A DNA stretch of 64,000 nucleotides from Streptomyces sp. P3 (GCF_003032475.1 NZ_CP028369.1:5952001-6016000); one strand, 5' to 3'; positions 6,468-15,177 are shown, counted from the first letter of the stretch. Made by a program: numbers and translations. Notes: generated from the letters alone by a model not told the origin.

Positions 6468-8957
6468 ATGGACTCATCGGTCGACCGGATCGCCCGACCG
6501 TGGGGCAGCCGCACCCCGTACGACCGGCACGCGTCCTGGCCCGCCCGCGTGGACACCCACCTCGAGGCGGGCGTCGCACCGGAGCAGGTGCAGCGCTGGG
6601 TGCGGGCCGCCTCGATCCTGCACTCCGACGGCGACGCCATGGACATCGCCGTCGTCGACGGGCGCACGGCCGGGGTGCGCGGCCGGGTGGACGACCGCGT
6701 CAACCGCGGACGCCTCGGTCCGAAGGACGCCTTCGGCTGGCAGGCGAACTCCTCCTCCGGCCGCCTGACCAGGCCGTTGGTCCGCGAGGACGGACGTCTG
6801 GTGGAGTGCGACTGGGACACCGCGATGGAGCGCGTCACCTCCCGCTCGCGCGAGCTGCTGACTCGGCGCGGCCCCGGATCGATCGGCTTCTACACCTCGG
6901 GGCAGCTGTACCTGGAGGAGTACTACACCCTCGCGGTGCTGGCCCGGGCCGGCATCGGCACGAGCCACCTGGACGGCAACACCCGCCTGTGCACGGCCAC
7001 CGCCGGCGAGGCGCTGAAGGAGTCCTTCGGCTGCGACGGACAGCCCGGCAGCTACGACGACATCGACCACGCGGACGTGATCGCGCTGTTCGGGCACAAC
7101 ATCGCCGAGACGCAGCCCGTGCAGTGGATGCGCATCCTCGACCGGCTGGAGGGCGGTGACCCGCCCCGCCTGGTGTGCGTCGACCCGCGTCCCACCCGGG
7201 TGGCACGCAGGGCGGCCGTCCACCTCGCCCCGCGCGTCGGCACCAACGTGGCGCTGCTGAACGCGCTCCTGCACGAGATCATCCGCGCCGGCCGCGTCGA
7301 CCACGACTACGTCCGTACGCACACCGTCGGCTTCGAGGAGCTGGCGTCCCGGGTCGAGGAGTGCACTCCCGAGTGGGCGGCGCGGATCTGCGACGTGCCG
7401 GCCGCGTCGATCCGTGCGGCCGCCGACCTCCTCGGCGCGGCCGACCGGCTCCTGTCCACGGTCCTGCAGGGCGTCTACCAGTCCCACCAGGCCACCGCCG
7501 CCGCCGTGCAGATCAACAACCTGCACCTGGTCCGCGGCATGCTCGGCCGGCCGGGCGCCGGCGTGCTGCAGATGAACGGGCAGCCCACCGCGCAGAACAC
7601 CCGCGAGTGCGGCGCCGACGGCGACCTGCCGGGCTTTCGCAACTGGCAGAACGACGACCACGTCGCCGACCTCGCCCGGGTGTGGAACGTCGAGCCCTCC
7701 ACCATCCCGCACCACACCCCGCCCACCCATGCGATGCAGATGTTCCGGTACGCCGAGCAGGGCTCGATCCGCATGCTGTGGATCAGCGGCACCAACCCGG
7801 CGGTGTCACTGCCCGAGCTGGCCCGGGTGCGCTCGATCCTGCAGCAGGAGCGTCTGTTCGTGGTGGTGCAGGACCTGTTCCTCACCGAGACCGCCCGGCT
7901 GGCCGACGTGGTGCTGCCCGCCGCGACGTGGGGCGAGAAGACCGGCACGGCCACCAACGCCGACCGCACCGTGCACCTGTCGGAGAAGGCGGTCGAACCG
8001 CCCGGCGAGGCCAGGCCCGACCTCGACGTCTTCCTCGACTACGCCGCCCGCATGGACTTCCGCGACAAGGACGGCGGCCCGCTGATCACCTGGCACGACC
8101 CGGAGTCCGCCTTCGAGGCGTGGAAACGCTGCAGCGCGGGGCGGCCGTGCGACTACACCGGCCTCACCTACGCCAAACTGCGCGGCGCGAGCGGCGTCCA
8201 GTGGCCGTGCAACGAACAGGCCCCCGACGGCACGCCGCGCCTCTACGCCGACGGCGTCGCCTGGGCGCATCCCGACGTCTGCGAGAGCTACGGCAAGGAC
8301 CTGGTGACGGGCGCCGCCGACGACGTCGTCGAGTACCGCTCCCTCAACCCGGACGGCAAGGCCGTGATCAGGGCGGCCGACTACCTGCCGCCGCACGAGG
8401 CACCCGACGAGGACCATCCCTTCCAGCTGACCACCGGCCGCACCCTCTACCACTTCCACACCCGCACCAAGACCGCGCGGGCGCCCCAGCTGAACGCCGC
8501 CGCCCCCGACGTGTGGGTGGAGGCCTCCGCGTCCGACGCCGCCGCCCTCGGGCTCCACGAGGGCGACCTGGTCGAGGTCGGCACCCGCCGCGGCGCCGTG
8601 CGGGGGCGGCTGCGCGTGACCGACATCCGCCCCGGACTGCTCTTCCTGCCTTTCCACTACGGCTACTGGGACACCGAGGGCGGACACGGGCCGGGCGGCG
8701 GCATGCCGGGACGCGCCGCCAACGAGACGACCGTCACCGACTGGGACCCCGCCTCCAAGCAGCCGCTGTTCAAGACCGCCGCTGCGGCGCTGCGGCTCGT
8801 GGAACGCGGGGACGGACGCGTCGCCCCCGCACCGACCACCACGGCGTCGGCGCCCTCCCGCGCCGACGCCGCGCCGGCCACGGTCGGCGGCCCGACCGCC
8901 CTCGTCACCGAGTCGTCCGTCCCTGCCCGGGACCGCCGAGCGCAGGAGGCACCGTGA
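6468..8957 (+). CDS. molybdopterin oxidoreductase (nitrate reductase/NapA-like) lacking the N-terminal [4Fe-4S] cysteines
   Basis: An 829-aa catalytic subunit of the DMSO-reductase superfamily. The core (about 110-530) has NapA/NasA-like signatures, including GNTRLCTATAG with the presumed Mo-ligand cysteine at residue 175, and the C-terminal dinucleotide-binding domain (about 640-790) has LTTGRTLYHFHTRTKT. The N-terminal domain is recognisable (VNRGRL-GPKD near 78-87 matches the usual VNRGRL-CPKG) but has no cysteine before residue 114, so the [4Fe-4S] cluster of this subfamily cannot form in the usual way. There is no Tat signal, so it is probably cytosolic. The last 50 residues are Ala/Thr/Pro-rich. 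ATG follows GGAGG. A GTGA overlap couples it to the next gene. The substrate is unknown. Confidence 0.85.
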   Translation: MDSSVDRIARPWGSRTPYDRHASWPARVDTHLEAGVAPEQVQRWVRAASILHSDGDAMDIAVVDGRTAGVRGRVDDRVNRGRLGPKDAFGWQANSSSGRLTRPLVREDGRLVECDWDTAMERVTSRSRELLTRRGPGSIGFYTSGQLYLEEYYTLAVLARAGIGTSHLDGNTRLCTATAGEALKESFGCDGQPGSYDDIDHADVIALFGHNIAETQPVQWMRILDRLEGGDPPRLVCVDPRPTRVARRAAVHLAPRVGTNVALLNALLHEIIRAGRVDHDYVRTHTVGFEELASRVEECTPEWAARICDVPAASIRAAADLLGAADRLLSTVLQGVYQSHQATAAAVQINNLHLVRGMLGRPGAGVLQMNGQPTAQNTRECGADGDLPGFRNWQNDDHVADLARVWNVEPSTIPHHTPPTHAMQMFRYAEQGSIRMLWISGTNPAVSLPELARVRSILQQERLFVVVQDLFLTETARLADVVLPAATWGEKTGTATNADRTVHLSEKAVEPPGEARPDLDVFLDYAARMDFRDKDGGPLITWHDPESAFEAWKRCSAGRPCDYTGLTYAKLRGASGVQWPCNEQAPDGTPRLYADGVAWAHPDVCESYGKDLVTGAADDVVEYRSLNPDGKAVIRAADYLPPHEAPDEDHPFQLTTGRTLYHFHTRTKTARAPQLNAAAPDVWVEASASDAAALGLHEGDLVEVGTRRGAVRGRLRVTDIRPGLLFLPFHYGYWDTEGGHGPGGGMPGRAANETTVTDWDPASKQPLFKTAAAALRLVERGDGRVAPAPTTTASAPSRADAAPATVGGPTALVTESSVPARDRRAQEAP

Positions 8958-9454
8958 ACGGCATCGCTTTCACCCTGCGCGCGCTGCACCACGGCGAGCG
9001 ACACCTCGCCGGTCAGCTGATCGCCGTCGCCGAACGCCACCGCACCGAGCACGAGGTCCACCATGTGGCCCGCGACCTCGCCGCCTGGTCCCGGGCCCAT
9101 GTCGCCTCCCTGGCCGAGGCCGCCCGCGCCCACGGCCTCGACCTCGACGGATCGCCCGGGGCTCCCGCGACCGGTGCGACCGGTGTGCTGTCGACGCTCC
9201 GGGAGAAGACCGCCGAGGCGGTGGGCCGCCGCCCCGAGCCCGGGCTGCTGCTCCTGCGTGATCTGCGGGAACTGCATCTGAGCGCCGCGGAGAACTCCCT
9301 GTACTGGGAGATGCTGGCGCAGGCCGCACAGGCCACGAAGGACGACGAGCTGCTCGCCGTCGTCTCCTCGTGTCACCCGCAGACGCTGCGCCAGATGCGG
9401 TGGACCAACACCCTGATCAAGAACCTCTCGCCACAGGTCCTCACCTGTCCGTGA
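8954..9454 (+). CDS. helical ferritin-like protein coupled to the molybdoenzyme
   Basis: A 166-aa, almost entirely helical protein. Two long helices (about 5-62) are rich in His and Glu (HHGERH, ERHRTEHEVHH), and after a Gly/Ala linker two more helices (about 92-155) carry LRDLRELHLSAAEN and CHPQTLRQMRW. Spaced E/H residues on a four-helix scaffold resemble ferritin-like or DUF892-like domains, but a complete di-iron motif cannot be assigned by eye. GTG at 8954 overlaps the TGA of the molybdopterin oxidoreductase (GTGA), so the two are translationally coupled and the product is probably a dedicated partner. Confidence 0.72.
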   Translation: MNGIAFTLRALHHGERHLAGQLIAVAERHRTEHEVHHVARDLAAWSRAHVASLAEAARAHGLDLDGSPGAPATGATGVLSTLREKTAEAVGRRPEPGLLLLRDLRELHLSAAENSLYWEMLAQAAQATKDDELLAVVSSCHPQTLRQMRWTNTLIKNLSPQVLTCP

Positions 9455-9653
9455 CGTCGATGTCAGCCCATGACGCCGATCCTGCCCGCGCCCGTGGGAC
9501 GCCGGGCCCCGCGGCTCCGGGCGACCGCGGCGAACCCGGCGGCGTCGGCTGTGAGGGGCGCGAGGGGCGTGTGTGGGGCAGCGGCCAGTGGGCACTCAGT
9601 GGGGCGGAACGACGCGCCCCGCACCTGGAGCGCCCTGCCGAACGGAGAACGCG

Positions 9654-10337
9654 ATGACGGCGCAAGCATGGGCGCCACAGGCGCCGGCCCGGGCCTGTAT
9701 CCCGCCGGGTGTGTACACCCCCCAGTGGGACACCCGGCTGCTGACGCGTGCCCTGTCCCGTGAGGACATCGGCTCCGCCACGGAGGTGCTGGACCTGGGC
9801 ACCGGCTCCGGGGCCCTCGCCGTTCAGGCCGCACGGCTGGGCGCCCGGGTGACGGCGGTCGACATCTCGCGGCTGGCGGTGCTGACCGCGAGGTTCAACG
9901 CGCTGCTCGCCGGCCAGCGGGTCCGATGCCGTCGGGGCGACCTCACCGCGGCCGTGCCGGGGCGGTCGTACGACCTGGTCGTGAGCAACCCGCCCTACGT
10001 GCCGTCGCCCGCCACGGCGCTGCCGCACCGGGGCCTGGCGCGGGCCTGGGACGCGGGCCGGGACGGGCGCGTGTTCATCGACCGGATCTGCTCCGAGGCG
10101 CCCGCCGTCCTGAATCCCGGCGGTGCCCTGCTGCTCGTGCACTCGAGTCTGTGCGACACCCAGGCCACCCTGCGGCGTCTGGCGGACGTCGGACTGCGCG
10201 CCGTGGTCACCGACCGGGCCACCGTGCCGCACGGCCCGGTCCTGCGCTCCCGCCACCGGTGGCTCCTCCAGCAGGGCCTGCTGGAGGACGGCGAGAACCA
10301 CGAGGAACTGGTGGTGGTCCGCGCCGAACGCGCGTGA
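9654..10337 (+). CDS. HemK2/PrmC-like class I methyltransferase
   Basis: A 227-aa Rossmann-fold methyltransferase. Motif I for SAM binding is VLDLGTGSGALAVQAARLGA (near 45-64). The catalytic NPPY motif, VVSNPPYVPSP (near 112-122), is typical of enzymes methylating glutamine or adenine amide/amine nitrogen, such as PrmC/HemK and the HemK2 branch that modifies proteins. The VYTPQWDT segment near the start is the HemK2-type substrate-side motif. ATG at 9654 follows CGGAGAA. It stands alone, 200 nt after the molybdoenzyme operon, and is followed by a hairpin. Confidence 0.84.
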   Translation: MTAQAWAPQAPARACIPPGVYTPQWDTRLLTRALSREDIGSATEVLDLGTGSGALAVQAARLGARVTAVDISRLAVLTARFNALLAGQRVRCRRGDLTAAVPGRSYDLVVSNPPYVPSPATALPHRGLARAWDAGRDGRVFIDRICSEAPAVLNPGGALLLVHSSLCDTQATLRRLADVGLRAVVTDRATVPHGPVLRSRHRWLLQQGLLEDGENHEELVVVRAERA

Positions 10338-10340
10338 CGC

Positions 10341-10363
10341 CCGCGCCGCGCGGTGCGGCGCGG
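10341..10363 (+). terminator. hairpin after the methyltransferase
   Basis: CCGCGCCGC and GCGGCGCGG form a perfect 9-bp stem with a 5-nt loop, starting 4 nt after the methyltransferase stop. No U-tract follows, as is common for Streptomyces terminators. Confidence 0.5.
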
Positions 10364-10523
10364 TCACCCTGCGGGCGCGCACGGGTCTCCCTCACGGCGG
10401 AGATCCTCCGGGCGGCCGGGGCGGTGACCCGTCGCGGTGACAGGGCGGGGGAAGGGCGGTCACCGCCACCCCGGCAGGCGCCGGCCGCCCGGCGGCCCGC
10501 GGAGCAGGAACCGCGCCACGGTG

Positions 10524-11867
10524 TCACCAGCCCGTCAGCAGCAGGTGGTTGAGGAGCAGCGCGAGCACCACCTGTGCGGCGAGCCACGGCCGGGGCCGGG
10601 GCAGCAGCGCGCACGCGGCGAGCAGCCACTGGGCGAACGGCAGCCAGATCCGCTCGGTCTCCGCCTTGCTCATCCCGGACAGGTCGGCGATCAGCAGCGC
10701 GGCGAACACGGCGGCGACCAGCAGGGCGAGACGGGATTCGGGGGAGGCGCCCCGCACGTCCGCGAGCCGTGCGGGAGAGCGGGGGAACGCGCCGCCGGCG
10801 CGTCGCAGCGCGGCCACCGTGGCCGGACCCACGATCAGGACCGTGCAGGCGAGGTTGGCCCACACCCAGTAGCCGTAGGGCCGGACGCCGCCGGCGCCCT
10901 GGTGGTAGCGGTCGACCAGCAGTCGGTACGCCTCCCACCAGTCGAAGCCCGCCACGGTGAACGCGAGCGGGACGACGGCGGCTCCAGCGACGACGTACGG
11001 CAGCGGCCGCAGTCGCTGCGGCCCGCCGAGCAGCAGGACGGCGGCCCCGATCACCGCGAACAGGGTGAGGCCGTACGACAGATAGCAGGTGAGCCCGAAG
11101 AGGAGCCCCGCGGCGAGGCCGGCCCGGCGCGGCCGGTGTCCGGTGACCGCGAGGGCGAGGAAGGCGACCGTCCAGGCGGCGACCGCGGTGAAGTAGCCGT
11201 CGGCGGAGGTGCCCGTCCACACCGCGGCCGGCGCCAGCACCAGGAACGGCGCCGCCCGGCGGGCGTGGCCCTCGCCCACGAGCGTCCGCACGGCGACGAG
11301 GACCGCCGCGCACGCCGACCCGCCCACGGTGATGCACCAGACCCCGGCCCAGCCTCCGCCGCCGAGTCCCACCCGGTCGAGCAGGACGAAGGTGAGCGGC
11401 GCCGCGGGCGGATGGCCCGCCACGTGGGCGGGCCAGTTGTCGGGGGACTGGAGCAGGATGTGGTGGGTGAAGTCCCGCAGGGTGGCCGGGATGTCCTGGA
11501 AGCGGTCGATGACCCGCAGGTACTCGTGCCGGGTCGTGAGCCGGCCGGCGACCCCGCGCTGCCAGCCGTCGACGAGCGCCAGGGCAAAGATCCAGGCCGT
11601 GGCGGTGCCCCAGGACGACCAGAGCAGCGTCCGCCACCGCAACCGGGCCGCGACGGCCGGTCCGCAGGCGACGACGGCGACCGCGACGACGATCGCCGCC
11701 GGGGTGCCCGGTCCGACATGCGGCTGCCAGGTGGCCAGCAGCGGGGGCCAGTTCACCCGCAGGGTGCCGTGGTCCCGCTCGATCGCGGTACCGACCAGCA
11801 CGGCGGCCGCGACGAGCAGAGCAGCTGCCACCGTCGCACCCAGGTCACGGAGATGATCACGATTCAC
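10524..11867 (-). CDS. GT-C-type polytopic membrane glycosyltransferase-like protein
   Basis: A 447-aa inner-membrane protein with about 10-12 hydrophobic helices. After the first helices there is a large outward loop (about 100-165) with DRFQDIPATLRDFTHHILLQ and the acidic/aromatic pattern seen in polyprenyl-phosphate-mannose-dependent (GT-C/GT87-like) transferases; HPPAAPL near 155 recalls membrane mannosyltransferases. The substrate is unknown. The start is GTG at 11867, 6 nt downstream of a TAGCGT -10 box (leaderless). It is divergent from the molybdoprotein at 11981, and the nearby GT2, DUF2064 and epimerase genes fit a glycan-assembly role. Confidence 0.7.
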   Translation of the reverse strand: MNRDHLRDLGATVAAALLVAAAVLVGTAIERDHGTLRVNWPPLLATWQPHVGPGTPAAIVVAVAVVACGPAVAARLRWRTLLWSSWGTATAWIFALALVDGWQRGVAGRLTTRHEYLRVIDRFQDIPATLRDFTHHILLQSPDNWPAHVAGHPPAAPLTFVLLDRVGLGGGGWAGVWCITVGGSACAAVLVAVRTLVGEGHARRAAPFLVLAPAAVWTGTSADGYFTAVAAWTVAFLALAVTGHRPRRAGLAAGLLFGLTCYLSYGLTLFAVIGAAVLLLGGPQRLRPLPYVVAGAAVVPLAFTVAGFDWWEAYRLLVDRYHQGAGGVRPYGYWVWANLACTVLIVGPATVAALRRAGGAFPRSPARLADVRGASPESRLALLVAAVFAALLIADLSGMSKAETERIWLPFAQWLLAACALLPRPRPWLAAQVVLALLLNHLLLTGW

Positions 11868-11873
11868 AGGGGA

Positions 11874-11879
11874 ACGCTA
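11874..11879 (-). promoter_or_regulatory. -10 box (TAGCGT) for the GT-C-like gene
   Basis: TAGCGT on the minus strand ends 6 nt before the GTG start at 11867, the spacing expected for a leaderless transcript. No convincing -35 was found. Confidence 0.5.
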
Positions 11880-11968
11880 GGCCGCCGCGGGCCCGTCGAC
11901 GCCGCTTAGCCCGCGGACGTCAGCGTTTCGTCATGTGTCGAAGGCCCCGTCGCCGGGCCGCCTCGGCC

Positions 11969-11974
11969 TACGGT
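11969..11974 (+). promoter_or_regulatory. -10 box (TACGGT) for the molybdoprotein gene
   Basis: TACGGT ends 6 nt before the ATG at 11981, and no Shine-Dalgarno sequence precedes that ATG, so the transcript is probably leaderless. It forms a divergent promoter pair with the box at 11874-11879. Confidence 0.5.
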
Positions 11975-11980
11975 CGGCGC

Positions 11981-13279
11981 ATGTCACGGTTGCCCACCCT
12001 GCCGTCCCTGTCCGCCTCCCCCCGCCTGCCGACCTCTCCCCGGTTCTGGCGCAGCCCGCTGCGCGGTCCGTGGTTCACCTCCGTCCTCGGTGTCGTGCTG
12101 CTCGGCGGGATCACCGTGCTGTTCGTGACGGGGCTGCTGTCGTACGCCGCCTACAACCCGGATCTCTCGCCGGTGAACGACAAGACCCCGGACAAGGGGC
12201 TGCTCGGCTTCTACCTCTTCGCGTGGCCGACGGACCCGCCCTGGCTCTACCGGCTCACCCAGGGCGTCCACGTCACCCTCGGGATCACCCTGATCCCCGT
12301 CCTGCTGGCGAAACTGTGGTCGGTGATCCCCCGGCTGTTCGCGCTGCCGCCCGCGCGGTCGCTCACCCACGCGCTGGAGCGCCTGTCACTGCTCCTGCTG
12401 GTCGGCGGCGCGCTGTTCGAATTCGTCACCGGCGTGCTCAACGTCCAGCTCGACTACGTCTTCCCCGGCTCCTTCTATCCGCTGCACTTCTACGGGGCGT
12501 GGGTGTTCTTCGCCGCGTTCACCGCCCACGCGGTACTGCGCGCGCCGGCCGCCGTACGCAACCTGCGCCGACTGCGGGACGAGCCGGAGCCCGCCCGGGA
12601 GGAGGCCGCCCGCGGCGCGGAGGTCTCGCTGACCGCGCCGCGTCCCGCGGAGCCCACCGTGACGCGGCGGGGCGCGCTCTGGCTGGTCGGAGGCGGTTGC
12701 CTGCTGCTGTTCGTCACGTCGGCGGGGCGGAGCTTCGACGGGCTCGCCCGGCGGACTGCCTTCCTCGCGCCGCACGGGGGTGCGGAGCCGGGCAGCGGCC
12801 CCGGCGGCTTCCAGATCAACAAGACGGCCGTCTCCCGGGGGATCGTCGCGGCCGAGACGAGCGCGGACGCGTGGCGGCTGACCGTCACCGGGCCCGCCGG
12901 GACCGTCCGGCTGAGCCGGGCCCAGCTGCTCGAACTCCCCCTGCACAGCGCGGCGCTGCCCATCGCGTGCGTGGAGGGCTGGTCCACCTCCGACCAGTGG
13001 TGGCGGGGCGTGCGGCTGCGTGATCTCGCCGCCCTGGTCGGCCACGACGCGGACGCGGCGCCCGACGTCCTGGTCGAGTCGCTCCAGCGGAGCGGGGCCT
13101 TCCGCCGGGCGGCGCTGCGCGCGAACCAGGTGCGCGATCCGCGCTCCCTGCTGGCCCTGGACGTCAACGGTGAGCCGCTGACCCCCGACCACGGATTCCC
13201 GGCCCGGATCATCGTGCCCGCCGCGCCCGGCGTGCTGAACACCAAATGGGTCGCCCGGCTGACGTTCGGCGAGCTGTGA
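11981..13279 (+). CDS. sulfite-oxidase-like molybdoprotein fused to a cytochrome-b-like membrane domain
   Basis: A 432-aa protein. The N-terminal half (about 25-205) has four hydrophobic helices with histidines placed for heme b (QGVHVTLG; YPLHFYGAWVF; FTAHAVL), as in cytochrome b561-type domains. A fifth helix (about 230-248) anchors the C-terminal half, which is an oxidoreductase molybdopterin-binding domain: PIACVEGWSTSDQWWRG carries the presumed Mo-ligand cysteine (near 330), and DHGFPARIIVPAAPGVLNTKWV is the family C-motif. It probably passes electrons between a periplasmic-side Mo site and membrane carriers; the substrate is unknown. It starts the strand that continues with the small membrane gene at 13338. 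Confidence 0.84.
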   Translation: MSRLPTLPSLSASPRLPTSPRFWRSPLRGPWFTSVLGVVLLGGITVLFVTGLLSYAAYNPDLSPVNDKTPDKGLLGFYLFAWPTDPPWLYRLTQGVHVTLGITLIPVLLAKLWSVIPRLFALPPARSLTHALERLSLLLLVGGALFEFVTGVLNVQLDYVFPGSFYPLHFYGAWVFFAAFTAHAVLRAPAAVRNLRRLRDEPEPAREEAARGAEVSLTAPRPAEPTVTRRGALWLVGGGCLLLFVTSAGRSFDGLARRTAFLAPHGGAEPGSGPGGFQINKTAVSRGIVAAETSADAWRLTVTGPAGTVRLSRAQLLELPLHSAALPIACVEGWSTSDQWWRGVRLRDLAALVGHDADAAPDVLVESLQRSGAFRRAALRANQVRDPRSLLALDVNGEPLTPDHGFPARIIVPAAPGVLNTKWVARLTFGEL

Positions 13280-13337
13280 CGGCGCCGGCGGGACGAGCGG
13301 TACGGCCAGCTGTGAACACCCCGGTGAGGAGACACCT

Positions 13338-13874
13338 GTGAGGCGACCTGTGAGGCGGCACGGCGCGACGGCGGCCCGGCCGCCCGGTGCGAAGGCGACC
13401 GGCGCCCTGCCCGGGACGCACGCCGGCAGCCCGTTCCCCCTGCTGCTTCTGGCCTGCTCGTTCGCGCTGGCCGGTTATGCGGGGGTGCGGCTGCTGGCGG
13501 ACGACTGGTTCGCGGTGGCCCTGTGGTTCGTGGGCGCCGCACTCCTCCACGACCTGGTGCTGTTGCCGCTGTACGCGACGGCCGACCGTGCGTCCGTGAG
13601 GTCGCTGGAGGCGGCCGGCCACCGCGCGTGGGCCCTGTACGTGCGGGTGCCGGCCGTTCTGTCCGGGCTGCTCCTGCTGGTGTGGTTCCCGCTGATCAGC
13701 GGGCGCGTGGAGGAGCGTTACCGGTCGGCGACCGGGATGTCCGCGGACGGGTTCCTCGCCCGCTGGCTGCTGATCACGGCCGCGCTCTTCGGTGCCTCGG
13801 CGCTGCTGCTCGCGCTGCGCCGGCGGCCGGGGCTGCGCAGGGCGACGAAGCAACGGCCGCCCGCCGACCACTGA
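13338..13874 (+). CDS. small membrane protein
   Basis: A 178-aa protein with a basic Pro/Ala N-terminus and four membrane helices (about 33-50, 57-78, 96-116 and 138-158), the last followed by a basic tail. No enzymatic motif is seen. GTG at 13338 follows GAGGAGA. It lies 58 nt after the molybdoprotein on the same strand and may be its membrane partner. Its 3' end overlaps the antisense 3' end of the methyltransferase gene by 157 bp; the last helix lies in the overlap, so the C-terminus appears genuine. Confidence 0.72.
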   Translation: MRRPVRRHGATAARPPGAKATGALPGTHAGSPFPLLLLACSFALAGYAGVRLLADDWFAVALWFVGAALLHDLVLLPLYATADRASVRSLEAAGHRAWALYVRVPAVLSGLLLLVWFPLISGRVEERYRSATGMSADGFLARWLLITAALFGASALLLALRRRPGLRRATKQRPPADH

Positions 13875-14563
13875 TCGGCGGCCCGCCAGCCCGTCGGGCC
13901 GGTGCGCCGGAGCAGTGCCCGGGTACCGAGCCGGGCCCACGGGAACGGGACGCCGGCCCCGCCCCGGACGTCGACGAGACGGACGTCGATGCGTTCGTCG
14001 ACGTCCACGGGAGCCGTCTCGGCGATCAGCAGACCGCCGGGGACCAGGGTCCCCGCCAGCCTTTCGAGCAGGGCCGCCGCGTCGCCGCCGATGCCGAGGT
14101 TGCCGTCGACGAGCAGGGCGGTGCCCCAGCGGCCTTCCCCGGGGAGCGGCTCGAAGACCGAGCGCCGCAGCGCGGGGCCGCCGAGCCGGACCGTGTGCCG
14201 GACGGCGGCCTCGCTGACGTCGATGCCCAGAGCGGTCCGGCCCCGGGAGGCGAGCTCGGCGACCAGCCGTCCGGGACCGCAGCCGACGTCGAGCACGGCG
14301 CCCTCGCAGCGGTCCAGTACCTGCCGGTCCACGGCGTCGGCGCGCCCGCACCAGCGCTCCACGTCCAGGGGCAGCAGCCAGCCGTCCCCACGGCGCAGGA
14401 AGAGCGGTCCGCGGCCGGCCCGGAGGGCGTCGGCGTACGGGTCGGCGCGGGACCAGCCGTGTTCCGCGCCCTCGCGCGTCACCGCCTCGTTCGTCACCGC
14501 GTCGTTCGTCGTCACCTCGTGCGTCATCGCGCCTTTCGTCATCACCTCGTGCGTCGTGCTCAT
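13718..14563 (-). CDS. class I SAM-dependent methyltransferase with a repetitive N-terminus
   Basis: A 281-aa protein. The SAM-binding motif VLDVGCGPGRLVAELASRG lies near 92-110, LGIDVSEAA follows, and the later strand LVPGGLLIAETAPV completes the fold. About 30 N-terminal residues are Thr/Glu/Ala-rich imperfect repeats (MTKGAMTHEVTTNDAVTNEA), unlike the usual start of the family. ATG at 14563 overlaps the stop of the DUF2064 gene (ATGA). The C-terminal tail, about 50 residues, is antisense to the gene at 13338 and looks low-complexity. Third gene of a GT2 - DUF2064 - methyltransferase operon; it probably methylates a product of the linked glycan pathway. Confidence 0.78.
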   Translation of the reverse strand: MSTTHEVMTKGAMTHEVTTNDAVTNEAVTREGAEHGWSRADPYADALRAGRGPLFLRRGDGWLLPLDVERWCGRADAVDRQVLDRCEGAVLDVGCGPGRLVAELASRGRTALGIDVSEAAVRHTVRLGGPALRRSVFEPLPGEGRWGTALLVDGNLGIGGDAAALLERLAGTLVPGGLLIAETAPVDVDERIDVRLVDVRGGAGVPFPWARLGTRALLRRTGPTGWRAADQWSAGGRCFVALRSPGRRRSASSSAEAPKSAAVISSQRARNPSADIPVADR

Positions 14564-15177
14564 CGGCTGCCGACCGCGCGGAGCCGGGTCAGGGCGGTGG
14601 CGAAGCGGCCGTGCGCGGCGCAGGCGGCGACCGCCTCCGCGTCGGCGGACGTGTCCACGTCCCGCAGGCGCGGCAGGTCGCGTACCCGCAGTCCGGCGGC
14701 GACGAGCCGGGCACGCTGCACCGCGCCGGTGACGGACGTCGACATCGGCACGCCGCGCAGCAGGTCCGGGTCGGGGTGGGCCAGCCCGAGGGCCCAGAAG
14801 CCGCCGTCCTCGGCGGGGCCGAAGCAGGCGTCGTACCCGTCGAAGTCCACGGTGAGCAGCTCCGGTGTCACCTGGGGGGTGTCCATCCCGATCAGCAGGG
14901 CGGGACCGTCGCATCCGGCGAAGGCCGCGGCGAGCCGCTCGTCGAGACCGCCCGCGCACTGCGGCACGACGTCGAAACCGGGCGGCAGCCACGGGCCGAT
15001 CTCCCCGTCCAGCACGAGCACCCGACGCCGGGCGGGTGTCGCGGCGACCGCGCGCAGGGTGTCCTCGAGGGCCGCCTCGGCGAGCGAGGCGGCCTCGGCG
15101 GGTGTGAACGGCGGGGTCAGGCGGGTCTTCACCCGGCCCGGACGCGGTTCCTTGGCGACGACGAGCAAAGTGGTCAT
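14560..15177 (-). CDS. DUF2064 (CofC/GT-A-like) nucleotidyl or glycosyl transferase
   Basis: A 205-aa protein of the DUF2064 family (TIGR04282 group), with a GT-A-type Rossmann fold. The N-terminal VVAKEPRPGRVKTRL motif resembles the nucleotide-binding loop of nucleotidyltransferases. GMDTPQVTPELL (near 95-106) carries the conserved Asp-Thr-Pro, followed by GPAEDGGFWALGL. Enzymes of this group are usually encoded beside GT2 transferases, as here, and are thought to act on sugar or phospholipid-linked intermediates; the exact reaction is unknown. It is coupled at both ends by ATGA overlaps. Confidence 0.82.
   Translation of the reverse strand: MTTLLVVAKEPRPGRVKTRLTPPFTPAEAASLAEAALEDTLRAVAATPARRRVLVLDGEIGPWLPPGFDVVPQCAGGLDERLAAAFAGCDGPALLIGMDTPQVTPELLTVDFDGYDACFGPAEDGGFWALGLAHPDPDLLRGVPMSTSVTGAVQRARLVAAGLRVRDLPRLRDVDTSADAEAVAACAAHGRFATALTRLRAVGSR

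Noticed and set aside
6474..9454. Long antisense and alternate-frame frames across the molybdoenzyme
   Set aside because: Arg/Ala/Pro-rich shadows; the plus-strand frame has clear motifs and a ribosome binding site.
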